Assembly: GCA_037903355.1 (NCBI GenBank) | Contig: JBAJFE010000011.1 | Location: 505,001-569,000, forward strand | From: Trichuris trichiura | Taxonomy: Eukaryota > Nematoda > Enoplea > Trichinellida > Trichuridae | Length of the DNA stretch: 64,000 bases | Direction: 5' to 3' | Part shown: one piece after another, positions 51,095 through 63,200 of the stretch | How positions within the stretch are numbered: the first letter of the stretch is position 1 | How the letters are laid out: each line of letters opens with the position of its first letter | Program-made: the position numbers and the translations under genes | The notes under the pieces: model-generated | Told to the model about the DNA's origin: nothing | The model's database searches: none | Seen by the model: the letters and a program-made list of their open reading frames with translations, nothing else

Positions 51095-54000
51095 ATGGAT
51101 CGTGAACAACACGTACGTGATTAGTAGACATATTCCCCGCAAACAATCTTTGTTGTTTTAGCAGCTCAAAATTAAGCTGTTGAAGAGCATAGAAAAACCT
51201 GCGGATATTGCGTGCTCCTGTGACGCTGATCAGCTTGGTGGTTGTCCCAGTTTGATCGCCATTTCTCGTAGCTTTGGAATAATCATCGTCGCATATGGTT
51301 CAGGTTAGACTTATTTAATCTCACGTTTTTCTTGCCGCACCAAAGCTTTAATTTCGCTGTTACCGTACAATGAGCGCGACGCTGTCTCCTAACTGTATGA
51401 CAGCAGAAGAAACGTTTGCTTAGTGAACTGTCTGACAGTTGTCTTTACGACTTAAAATTAGTGTTTCTATCGCAAAACTGTGTATTCATTTCCTATTGCA
51501 CCCGTTCGCAAGCAGAATTTAGCTGATAAGCAATTTTTTACTGAAGTCTACTGTAGCAAAATTTTAGGAATGATTGATGCGTATGGTAGCGGTTAAAACT
51601 TAACTGCGTTGGTGTATTGCTTTGTATTAATTTCTTTGGTCACCAATAGGAAAAGTTTTATGTCGGCATTTTACATCCTTTTGTGTTGTAACGGCCAATT
51701 GAAGCCCGGGTAAACGGAATTGTGGTCATTGCTTCATCTAACTTTTCCCCACAGTTATAATAGTTTATTCATCGCCATGATTTTTTAAAGGTGGAATATA
51801 TTAAAGCTGTAGAAGCTTAGGAAGTTCCGTACAACGCTTGAGATACAGTCGTGATTGAATAAGCAGGTCTTATCGAAGTGCGCCCCAGAGGTACAGTACG
51901 ATAGCTGTAATGCAGGTAAAAAAACGAAGTCATGTCTCCGTCGTTGACGGCATGTGTCCGCTCGTAAGATTAAGTCGAAGATGGTCTGCCGTTTGACTTG
52001 GTAGGTCCGTATCTCCTCAAGTGAATATCTTAACTTGATCTAACCGTAGTCCCCGTAGGAGCTTAAGTTTTCTCATTAACTTACCTGCGTTCTTTTATGG
52101 TACTGTACGTCTTTCTTGGCGCATTCTGACAAGACGTATTGATCATTTGTACAGTCTTATAGGTTGCAAATCAGTGCATGCAAAATTGAGATGCCTCTTG
52201 AATAATTTTTTGACGCTAAGAAATTGCGAAAGACGTGTTCGTTTTGACAAACTCACTTTCCCGCCATTTTGAGCTTTGCGTGTTTTTTTCAGAGTTGCTC
52301 CTTTTGGAAGGGAAACGTTTGTTGCAAAGCGAAACGCCAAGTCTTGCCAACGTTATTGTTCAGCGCTTCTCCTCGCCGTCAAACGTTGTTTGGACTCAGT
52401 GCAATAGTGACGGTTCGCTGTTGGCAGTTTGTCTGAACAATAACGACTCACCTTTAGCGGTCATCTTTAACGTGAAAACGGTTAAGGGAAAGATTGAAGT
52501 TTTGTCTTTTAAACATATTGCCTTTGCATTGCAGCTAGCGGACGGGATCTTCCAGCCAATCGCTCAAATACCGTTATCTGACGTAGCCGGCGATCGCCTT
52601 CTGTCGCTTAAATGGAATCCAGGAGATACAGACTGTTTGTTGTCATTATGTAAGAATGCGGGAGTACGATTGTACAAGATTGCCAAGGCCGGTTCGGTTA
52701 CCGCGCTTGGTCGAATTGGCGGCAATTCATCGGTTCTCTGCGTCGATTGGAGTCCCAAAGGAAAGCAGTTCGTAGTTGGGCTACAGGATGGTTCCATTGT
52801 ACAGTACAAAATGAATTGTCAAGTTTACAGGACGTTTAGCCGTCCTTTGGACACATCGCTTGTTTCCGGTACGCGTTGTATTGCTTCCGTACGTTGGTTA
52901 ATGCTGTCTCATTGACAGCCATCGACATTGCGTGGGTTCTGCCTCGGGAATTTTTCATTCTCTATTCTACCGGATCGGTCAGCAGATGCTCCAAAGCAGT
53001 GTCAGCTTCGTCGAGCAAAGAACGACCAACGGAACTGAGATTTTCTGAATTCGTCGATTGTACTTTTCTTCCGCCTACGGTTCATGACGTCAGAAGATGC
53101 TTCCTGTCCTACATTTCTGACGTGTAGGTTCAGCATACAGTATGGCACATCTATTGTGGCGACTTTTTTGAATTTTTATAGACCACTTTTGCTCTGTTCC
53201 GCCTCTAGTATGCACCCGCTTCAAGCATTTGTACGTGACCAGTCGGAAACTTGGCACCTTTGCCATACCGTACAGCTGGGCGGTACAGCATTGGCCTTTC
53301 AAAGATCGGACAGCAACGTGGACTCCGTGCTGGGATTGGTGCTTGATCCAATTGAAGAAATGAGTACGCAACGGGCAGGTCTGTTTCCGAAGGGTTCGAC
53401 GCGGCGCCATTACGGTGATTTGTAGGTGACCAACCCGGGTCGATGGGTGGCGATCATTCGGTCATTTTGTTTTCAACCGAGGCTACCCTCCATTGGCTTC
53501 AGCTGTCCTACGGCGTTGACAAGTCCGACAGCCAACCGTTGTCATCATTAGCTGACATGGTCGTAAAAGCAACAGAACCCAAAGATGTCCAACAGCAACC
53601 CGCTGCTGTTAAAACTATAAAGCGACCTTTGGCTACTCCTGGGATGCCAGTATCCAACATTGCCGCTAATGAAGAGCATTATACGCCGGAAATGCTTCGA
53701 GAACTGGTAGCCAGCTTGAAATTACCATTCTAGGTTCTTATCGTATGCAAATTTTAGATTCAATGTTACGAAGAAGAGTTTGTCCGAATTCGAAGTGAAT
53801 TATTCGGTCATCTCGATGCCAACGCTTTCAGCGACACCGCCGTTGTTGGTTTAGCATGCCAAACGGAACAGGTTGGGAAAGTATCCGATGCATTGAAGGT
53901 GATTGCGTTTGTTGACATGTTCTTTATTGCCGAGCTGAAAATGAGGTGGTGGAACTCGTTTAGCATAGTAAACTAAATTTAAAAACCCGTCCTCATTGTG

Positions 54001-57000
54001 GTGCTAATTACTCCCTAAAGGATAACAGTCAATTAATAGCAGGTCCAATATCTAATGCTTTTTCTGTATTCTGTTGCAGTCGCTTTGCAATGAAGTCAGT
54101 CAGTTGAATAGCATTGCAATGAATCAGTTCTCGACCGTCGAAGCTCTTCGTGCCTATTTGAATAAGCGATCTCGTGACATTCTGTCGCGTAATGTTGCGC
54201 TGTTGCCTTCGATGTGCGAAGTAACCGAAAATATTCAGAAGAAATTTTCAATTGTTGAGGAAAAGTTGTCCAGCATTGAGACATGGTTGGATAAGTGCCA
54301 GGACGGTTTTGGTGCTTCGTCGGAAACAACACCGTGCGGAAGTCTTTGCCGCTCTTTGCTGTCCACTATTTGTCGCCTTTTTAGGCAGAACACATTGGAA
54401 ACGCCAATGATGTCAATGATAAGCAATACTGTCAATCATTTGGAGAGACTGGTTGTTGAGGCTGAGAAAAAAGTTGCCGCAAGTCAGAAGAGTTGCAAAG
54501 CTGACGAATCGTCCATTGATGAGTATTCCAAAAGCTGCTTATGCATACCTGCGGTGGGTTAGTGTTTGTTGATCGTTTTCAGAATGTCAACCAGTGAAAT
54601 GGTTGACCAATTATCCATTTCGATGAGCAGACTGAACGCGCTGGTAGAGGAAGATTCCAAATGGTCCGACTCTTCAACGGAACCTAACCCGTTAATTGGG
54701 TTGAAGAAAAGTTTCGAGGAGCAATTATTGATGGCACGTTTAGCAAAGGACACCGGCATACAGCGTACAACTGTCGTGCCTGGTGCGTTAGCGCGCTTTT
54801 GGGAGTCCATTTTTCAAAACCATTTTGCTATAGGGCTTTCGGATGCAATCGACGTCAAAAGTAGGCTTGTAGAGGAGGCGTCTGCCGACATGATCGGTGC
54901 CAAGTTGCAAGGGATTCAAAAAAAATCGCAAGACAAGAATATTTCATTGAATATGCAGCAGCCGTCTTCTCCGTTGAACGCTAGTTTACAAGCGGTCAAT
55001 GCAAAATTGGAATCCAGCTACTTGTCGACACTTTCTCCTCCCTTCAAAGAAACGGAAGAGTTGGCAAAGTGCGCGGAATCACTTTTGATGGATGAGCTGC
55101 ATGGTTTGAGAGTGATGGAATCTGATTATGATTTTTCCGCACTGGCAAAGCCAACTGCTGCAGCTGAAAATTCCGTGTTGAAAAAGGATGGCCCTTCGAT
55201 GGCCCTTAAGTCAAATGCTGCTACGGTTACCTCGAAAGGGGTTGCCGATACGCAGCCAGTTTTTTCATATGTTTCTCCTTCGACGGTTAACGAAAAAGGG
55301 CAACAGGCTGATTCTTCATTGACACGCTTTCATTGGACTAGGGAGCAGAAGGAGGCAGTTCAGCCTGCAAAGCCGGAGGTGCTTGAGGGAAAGGGGCCTT
55401 CCGTTGCAGCTACTGTAAAAGTGGGTGCTGCTTCGTCAGTGTTTCCTACGGTGAAGAAGGAACCATCGTCGCCTCCAATTTTACCTCAGCAGGATAGCAT
55501 TGCTTCGGCGCAGAAGGGTGTAAGCCAACCTAACTTTATTGTCTCTGCAAAGACGTCCACTGCAGGCGGCAATGCGCAGCAAAAGGATATGACCAAAACG
55601 GATAAGCCGAAAGCATTGTTTACAACATCTATAAGTTCAACATCCGCCGATAGCAAGAGCAAAGAGCCTATTGGACCTTCTTTTACAATTGCTACTACTA
55701 CTACTGCCGCTGTTACTGGTGGCGCTGCTCCTGGTGGCTCTATCTTTTCAAATTTGAATACTCAGAATAATAAGCAGATGAGCGTACCAACAGGAAGTTC
55801 GCTGTTCAGCTTGGCCGGAAATGTGGAAGCAAAAGCCGCCCCGTCTGAAAGCACTAAAAATCAGAGCTCTTTGCCAAAAGAGGCGGTTAAGGATAGTGCT
55901 GTGCCTTCCGCGGCTGTAGAAGCGAAAGGAGAAAAGCCCATTACGTTTTCGTTCGGCACTTCCGCTGTGCAAGCCGCTCTAGCTAAGAAGAGTGAAGAAA
56001 ATGAAGCCGAAATGGACGCGTCTGAAATAACGACGACAGCCAACAGTGCCGCTAAGGCGCCCACGTCTGAAGCTTTACCGAATTTCAGCTTCAAGTTGGA
56101 AGATCATAATATTTCGCCAGCTATAACTGGCGGTGGATTTTTCTCGGGTCTTGGCGCCAAACCCAAACCGGAAATGGCCCAGAAGAACATTTTTGCAGGC
56201 GGCATGTCGTTGGGCCCATCTACACCGTCACCGTCAAAGGGTTTGTTTGGAACTCCGTCGGGTGCAAGTCCTTTCGCAAGTACGTTCGGTTCGTCCCAGA
56301 GTGGTTCATCGTCGTTTGGCGGTTCTCTCTTTGGTTCGACGGCTTTTGGAGGGACCTCAACTGCATCTGCCTTACAAACTTCAACTGCGCCGGGTGGTAT
56401 GTACCGTCGTCCTATTTACGGATAGCATTTGCTAAGCTTTTTAGGATTTGGATCGCAGCCGACCTTTGGCGGTACCGCGTTTGGTGCTCAGCCGGTCTTC
56501 GGAGGTGGCAGTTTGTTTGGTAGCTCCGCAAGCTTTGCACAGTCACCATCAGCAGGCGGATTTTCTGCGTACGTATTTCTTAGTATAAACTTAAAGTTAT
56601 GCGTACTTTTTCTTCCCTATTTTTTCCAGTAGTAACGTAGATTAATTACCAGATGAATTTTAGCATATAAGAATATGCTATACCGTGAGAAGGGGATCTG
56701 GAGGGGTTTATGGATGACATTTCTTAATAAGCACTGATATTTCCATGCAAACCCTCAAGTTTCAAAAGTATGAGCGCGACTTGATGATATTTTGTAGAGC
56801 ATTTAGCGTATGACTTCGTCAGATCTCCTGGAGACTAGTGTTGTCTTTGCATCAGTGTCAGGTAACAAAACGAGCAACTGAATCGTGTAATCTCCCTTAA
56901 CAGCCGCGAGAAATTTAATCTTTTCTTTGTTCGCGAATTTTGTTCTGTTCTAACTCAAAAAGCTCGTTTGTGCTTACGGAAAGCGCTAATCGTTTCTTTT

Positions 57001-58597
57001 GGTTTAACAGTTCTTTCAACGCCGACGAGACGAAAGCGCTGCAGTATGACTAAGGATATTTAGGCAAGCAGACTACGTGAACATCGTTATTTGTACTGTA
57101 GCATTGCGTTTTCGTTGAAGACGGAGCAGTGATGTTTTTGTTAGTAACATAATGTTCCATCAGGAAATGTGAGCACCTGCGCACAATTGATGGCGTTTCA
57201 CCTGTGGTTGGGCTCGAGCAAGCGACATTTTAAGAAAAAGTGACGGGCTCTATCTTATGCAAAAATGATTTAATGAATTTTCAAATCTCATTACCCCAAG
57301 TGAGATTTTGAATCCAGTTGAAGTAGAGCTCGCAGACTGAGGCAGAAATTCATGGGATTTTGTTTAATCTTCAGGGTGATATAGTTTTACGCTTAACAGT
57401 TCTGTCAGAAAGTGTGGTAGATTAATTGAACTGAATTTTTTCTCGCAGTTTTTCTATTCCTAAACGCATCGAAATAAGATTATGTCCATCTAGTTAATGG
57501 CAAAACACTGAATTTAGGTTAAAAAGCACCGCATTTCATAGCGATTGTCTAAATTCTTGCAATGCAGACTTCGTTTGCGTATTAACACCCGTTCGTTAAG
57601 TAGAAATATAAACCAAAGCTTTCTTTTGTTTTCTGGACCCGTTCTCGACAGAAAGTTTAGGCCAGTTTTTGTTCCATAAATGAAATCTAAAGTTAAATTG
57701 AATAGTTAAGCTTTTATCCCCGTTGCCTGACGCGTGTGACAGTATTGGTATTACGTAAAGTAGTCGCAAGTAGCCTTACATTTCCCCATTTCTTGACCTC
57801 ATTCTTAAAAACACAACCAAATCGATTAAGTTGGAAAACAAAGAGCTAACAAAGCTTTCCTATCAACGACTCTTCGTTATCGGCTTGTGCGGTAATACTG
57901 GCAAACATTTGAAATAAAATAATTTTTTGCCGTTTTTTCGTATTGAGCAGTATTTTGTGCGGTTCATTAAGCTTGTCCGCGCGTCACTCACTTGCATACC
58001 TCTACTTGATTATTTTGTTGCTTCGAATGAAGAAAATTTATCAAATAGACTCCTCGACGTTAGGGAATTTTTCCTTGGTGATTTGTCGGCGCATTGTCGA
58101 TAACAGCTTTCAGTTTTGTACTTCGAAAACAACTTTCACTGATACGCCATTTTAGGAAGAATTCATGTAGGCTAAGTAACACTGGGCAAACGAATTTAAC
58201 CTGCTCTGATAGGCGTTTGCATTTCAACTTTAGCTTCTGTTTAACCTCCTATTCTGTTGCACTTTTTTGTTTCTAGAAGAATGTGCTTTGGACTGCGATA
58301 ACTTTCTTTAATTTTAAATTTATAGTTTCTAAACTAAAGGACAATTAGCATTAAGTTGCTACACTGTTGGAGGTAGTTGTCAATTGTTTCGCAAGTCGGC
58401 TGTCGCGCCATCTGTTTACTTATACTCACATTTCGCAAAGTTCAGTTGTTCGACTTTTTAGGTTTGCCAAGTCGGACGTGCCAAGTTTTGGCGCATTGGC
58501 GGGCGGAACTAAGGGATCTCCAACGTTTGGAAGCACAACCGGTTCGGCTCAATCGCCCAGCGGAGCTTCCTCAAGCTTCACCCAATGGAGAGGGTAA
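51095..58597 (+). CDS. NUP214: Nucleoporin Nup214 (cytoplasmic-face FG nucleoporin)
   Basis: Nup214 sits on the cytoplasmic side of the nuclear pore and recruits the mRNA-export helicase and export receptors. Eleven exons join in phase to 1,353 aa: 51095-51112, 51162-51303, 52293-52868, 52919-53123, 53182-53363, 53426-53706, 53758-53898, 54080-54522, 54583-56396, 56445-56568, 58462-58597. Seen: an N-terminal seven-bladed propeller (VVWTQCNSDGSLLAVCLN, LLSLKWNPGDTDCLL, VLCVDWSPKGKQFVVGLQDG), a central coiled-coil region (exons 7-9), then a Ser/Thr/Lys-rich linker and FG repeats (FGGSLFGSTAFGGTS, FGSQPTFGGTAFGAQPVFGG). GGGFFSGLGAKPKPEMAQKN and the terminal FTQWRG match the vertebrate C-terminus. 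The exon 5/6 and 8/9 junctions were chosen by phase. TCAIM starts 194 bp downstream. Confidence 0.93.
51304..52292 (+). other. 989-nt second intron of Nup214
   Basis: GTTAGA donor and TTTTTTTCAG acceptor. The flanking exons read directly across (IIIVAYGS then ELLLLEGKRLL), so no propeller exon seems to be missing. No gene or repeat was seen inside. Confidence 0.75.
56569..58461 (+). other. 1,893-nt last intron of Nup214
   Basis: GTACGT donor and CTTTTTAG acceptor separate the second-last FG exon from the final 45-residue FG exon. It is far longer than the usual 50-60 nt. I found no FG-coding fragment, nested gene or clear repeat inside. Confidence 0.75.
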
Positions 58598-58646
58598 AAC
58601 TCAACGGAACTGGGATATCAATGTCCATTGAACAGTTTTACAAGTA

Positions 58647-58673
58647 AATAAAAATTGTATTTGCAAATTGCAG
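58647..58673 (+). promoter_or_regulatory. Nup214 poly(A) signal followed by a 3' splice acceptor
   Basis: AATAAA at 58,647-58,652 is 50 bp after the Nup214 stop. A TTGCAAATTGCAG acceptor ends at 58,673, about 20 nt further on and with no upstream exon for it to pair with in TCAIM. Poly(A) signal then acceptor is the arrangement expected between two genes of a trans-spliced operon; a second acceptor (GCATTAG) ends near 58,764. Confidence 0.55.
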
Positions 58674-58790
58674 TTATCCCTACGCCGTTCTTATCGGCGA
58701 TCTCCTATTGTATATCGCGCCTATTTACGTGCTGTCTTAAAATTTAAAAATTCCTTTGCATTAGGCCGTCAACCGGAAACTAATCAAAAA

Positions 58791-60249
58791 ATGTGCATGC
58801 TTTTCTTCCAGCGTTTCAACGCTTTGTCAGCGGCTGCTGCCCAGCGCCGGATAAGTTTTCTATGGAAACGTGCCTACGGAGCAGATCTGCAGTTGGCCGG
58901 CGCTCTTCGGTCGTTTTACTTTCTTGTTCATCCGGACTTCTTCAGCCAACATCCTCGCATGAGGGCAACCAACGAAGAATCGCTGAAAGCGTTGCAACGA
59001 TATTATTTGGATTTGGGGAAGCCTAATTACCGACCGAAGTCGACTAAAAGTTTGAAATTTTTTGTTCGACCCACCGAGGCAACGCGGGGCACAATCCGCC
59101 TAATCTACGTCGATCTGGTGGATACGGACCCTCGCCTACTTGTCAAATCATTGTTAAGCAAGTGCAGTCTTCCGGACAGTATCCCTATGGATCGCGTAGT
59201 TTTAGAAAGGTGCATAGGGCTAGTTAACTTCCTCTACCGCATACAAGTATAGTATGCATTTCAGGAATGCGGATGGCAATAGTTTGACGGAATGGGTGGG
59301 CAGGCTGACCGCCGAAGCTGAGGAGCAAAGCAAACGAGCTGCTTTAACAAATGACCAGAATGTTCGCCTCACAAAGCACTTGTGTTCAAAGTACAACGTC
59401 AAGGAGATTGTTTGGAGCGACCATTTTTCCCGCCAACTTTTTCTTCCCAGTCTCAATTCACTGCGCAGAGCGTTGGACTGTTTTCCGGAAGTGGCGCCTT
59501 GCTTGAATGGACGGGTAAAATCCAGCTTTGATCGTATAACAATTTTTTTACGCCGTTACTTTGTTTAGAAAGTTAAGTTTGACAAAAACAATTGCGTATC
59601 AGTTGATGGAAACATTGTTTTGAATCCGTTGGACGTGAGCGAACGATGGCTCAGCGTGCTCGTATCCTTGATTGATTGCAACGATATTTCCAGCCGAGTG
59701 GCAACGGTAATCCAAGAGATTACTTTGTGTTTATCCGGGATAAACGTCACAGCACCAAAGAGTAGATGCGTTTTTCGATGGTTGGATTGCTGCGACCAAA
59801 TGGTCGATCGCTTCAAACGATCTAGTGTAAAAATATATCCTGACCAACGTTATCATATGCTCAACGCTTTGCTGATAGACGAATCTGAGTACGACCTTTG
59901 CGTCACTTCCTCCGGGCTTTTAATGGTGCCATGTGGTATTTCTCCTTCAAGAATGCAAGATTTTCTAAAGTCCAACGCTGGTCGAGCTCTTGAGTTTCAG
60001 CGCCAATTTCAAGCGGCGATTAAGGAGGTGACAAAGTTAAGACGTCATATTATCGACAAGCATTCATTGCGGGTACTCACCTTTGACGATTCGGGAAATT
60101 TGGATGGGCTCATCGCATCGCTTCGTCGCTTCCTATGCGCAGATCAAAGAATCTCAGATTGTTTGAAAGGGCAGCGATTGCACTTGGCTGGTTCGGCCTA
60201 CTCGATTCTCTGGGATGGGCGAATCATGGTTCCCCTTGATTGGCAGTGA
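58791..60249 (+). CDS. TCAIM: TCAIM (T-cell activation inhibitor, mitochondrial) homologue
   Basis: TCAIM is a mitochondrial protein whose molecular activity is poorly known. Three exons (58791-59209, 59265-59514, 59569-60249) join in phase to 449 aa (human 496). The start ATG gives MCMLFFQRFNALSAAAAQRR then an arginine-rich, acid-free stretch, as expected for a mitochondrial presequence. The conserved N-terminal block is ALRSFYFLVHPDFFSQHPR followed by NEESLKALQRYYLDLGKPNY and KSLKFFVRP. The C-terminal block includes YPDQRYHMLNALLIDES, the GLLMVPCGISPS loop and the end ILWDGRIMVPLDW, matching the family's 'DG.L.IPW.W'. Phase forced the GTGCAT donor of intron 1; an apparently simpler 18-nt intron does not keep frame. 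Likely downstream gene of a Nup214-TCAIM operon. Confidence 0.93.
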
Positions 60250-63200
60250 ATTTTGCCTACAGTTTCATTGCCGACTTTCGAATCCAATTTTTCGATTTCG
60301 CTCGTCACAGCTGCAGCGGTCTCTCCGATCAGAAGGTAAGCAGAGTAACGCTTTTGTTTGTTTCTTATTGTTTACAATGTTTTCTAAAGTTCAGTAGCGT
60401 TTTTTAAGTCGTTTAGTTGCGCGGGACAATTAGTAGGCGTAAAGCACTGCATCGGGAATGAAGCTTGTTAAAAGTGAAAATCTTCTTCTTAACCGCACTA
60501 AAAAAGTGCGTTAGGATGACGCTCGCAGGCCAGTATTTTCACCAGCAATTTTATGTCTCGCCTAAGGTTAAGCTTAGCACTTTTTAACCTTAAGGATACC
60601 GTAAGCCTTTAGGTGGTTTTCAAGTTTTTGCCTGCGTTGCTCTTTTTAATTTGATTTTTTCATCTGAGCAATAATTGCACAGATTACGCGTACGATTTAA
60701 CTCCCATTAGCAACGTTAAGGCAAACATTTCACTTCCACCGATCCTTCGATTGTCCGTTGTTTGGCGCAAATGGGCATCTTCTCGTTTTCAGTCTTTCGC
60801 TCCGTTAAGACGTCCCGTTTTGACCGTCTCACACTAGCTTGTGCGTATACTCATTTGGTTAAAGTAGTCGTAAATGGACGTCGCGTTGCGTGTCACTGTT
60901 AGGCCGAACGATTTTCCTCGCAAGCGAAGGGAGGGCAATTTTGGCAATGATTTAAGCGGATTAAAAAGCAATTATTCGCTTACGTGCATTTGGTCGATGA
61001 TACACTGGTCGCAGAATTGATGGCCCCTTCTGACCATTTACGGATGACCAATGACACTTAGAGGTCTTTTTGCCTTGTTCATTCGTTGAAGATGCAATCT
61101 CTTTTCGGCTGCGCCCCTGCAATTTCTCTTTCCTTCTTCGCGCCGCGCCTATTACGCGCGCAAGGTGGATGAGCGATGATTCAAAGCTTTTTGACCGATC
61201 GGTCGGTGGCCGTCGCCGTGTCTCGAACGATCCCTTCGTGTAATATTGTAATTTGAGATGTTATCGATTTGTAGCGATACGAAAATGGATTTGGGCCGTG
61301 TAACAATCGGCCAATTACGATCTGCAAATCCCTGCAGAGCGAAGAGCGGGTATCCTTGGTCATTTCTTACTAGGTCATTAGTGGGCCCTTAATTTATGCT
61401 CGTCCTTCCTGGGCGTCTCTATTGCTTGCTTTTGACGGATCAAGTGCTGCAGCAGCAGTTAGTAGTTTGTCGCTTCGTTTTCCATCATGGAAGCATTCCT
61501 ATCTCTCTTCCGTATGGCCCTTGTTTACGGGGAAATGATGATCAACAAAACGATAAGCGAAGGTAATTCTGTCGGGTCATTCGAAATGGACTTTTGCTTT
61601 TATTTACACTACGTAGGAATTGATGGTAGCCAATAATGTCCACCCTGTCTGATTACAAGAATTTTTAAGGCACTCACTCACCTTGCGCTTCTCGAAAGTT
61701 TTTTCTTTAATTTTCCTTCTTCCGCGCTAGCTCGAATTTCGTTCGATAGTTTGACTGGTGAGCTGTCGCCTTCTTGTCTGCCCACCATGTCAAAGCCGGC
61801 GTTATTTAATATTCAAAACTTAATGAAAGCATTGACATTTGCTTTGTCGTTCGCCGACTTGCTTGAATACACGCGATCCCTATTGCGACACTGCCATGCT
61901 TCTCTCTATTCAATTCCGAGTAAGGGAAATTTTGAGGGAGACGCTGGCTTGTGTTCAATTAGAGTCAAAGTCGGTTCTGGTAACTTTTAAATCAACAAGT
62001 CTTTTCAAGCGTTCTTCCTTCTTCTGCTTCAACAGTAAGCAAGAGCAGCAGCCGAATATGGGAAAAATCAAAAAAGTGATAGTTTTTTGAGTAAACCAGG
62101 CAATCGCAGTCACGTGACTAAGCCATGACGAACATGATGCTTATCCATTTCGCTTTCTATAATATATCCACTGTGCGTTCAACCACTGCCAGTATGAGGC
62201 GGAAAAAATTGCGCCGTCTTAGCGGAAGTGCTCAACTTGGTTGCTTAATGGGAAAGGGGCGCGTAACGGCTAGCAGTTGTGTTGGTCGTTTGCAAATAGG
62301 GGGTGAACATACTTTACGCCCGACCAGTTGCAGCCAACTAATGGGCGCCCATTATTAGGCCCATTTCCCTCGCAACGCTTATGAATAAGTAAAGAACATC
62401 AGTCGAAGTGGATTGCGCAAAGCGTTGGACATTTTCTATTTTGCCGAAAAAGGGCGTGTTCATACGCTGCCCGCAGTGATGGTCATTTGTCAAGCGAAAT
62501 TGATGGTGGACTAGCAACAAGGTTCCAAAGTGTATGGTTGTTGGCCGTAAGGTTGAATGGCCGCCAATCGACCCGTATTTTCCACTGTTTGCTTGCTTTT
62601 CCGTGTGCGTCGTCGTCGATTGTCCCGTCGCATCCTGTCTCATTCTGGCGCTCACGGTCGATAGCTGCAAGAAGAGATGACGAAGAAGTTGAAGCGTCGA
62701 ATTGTCCTCAAGATGCCACTGTCATTTCTGTTTGCCTCAGCCGCAGCGATATCGCAGGCGCTAACGACAATCGTTGCCAAAGTGGGAATCGCTGTGCTCA
62801 ACGTTGACTTGCTCTCCTGAGGTGAAGACCGCTGCTGCTCCTTGGTTCTTCTTCACTCCATTCATTTCTAAGACCTTGCTCTAAAGCGACTTGGCCAGTA
62901 GATGCTCACATACGTCGAAACTCTTCTTCCGTTACTCAACTTGTTGCTTGCCACCGTTTTGCACTTTGTCAAAGGTAGGTCATTGGGGTTGCGATCGTCA
63001 AAGGAGATATATGTAAGCTTGATGGTTGGTGTTTTCCCAAAAAGATCGTTTCGGCCCTCTCGCGACGGTCGTTCAACTCCATTTGTTGCCTTTCCGGAAC
63101 GTAACGCTAGCGTTATTTGAATTTCAAATTTTCGTAATCCAGGCAAAATTTGCATATTGGCAAAATGCCCTTGACGTCAAGTTCAAAAATGGCAGACGCG

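Noticed and set aside
59239..59264. An 18-26-nt intron in TCAIM
   Set aside because: Phase does not fit; a 55-nt intron starting at 59,210 with a GTGCAT donor restores the frame and has normal size.
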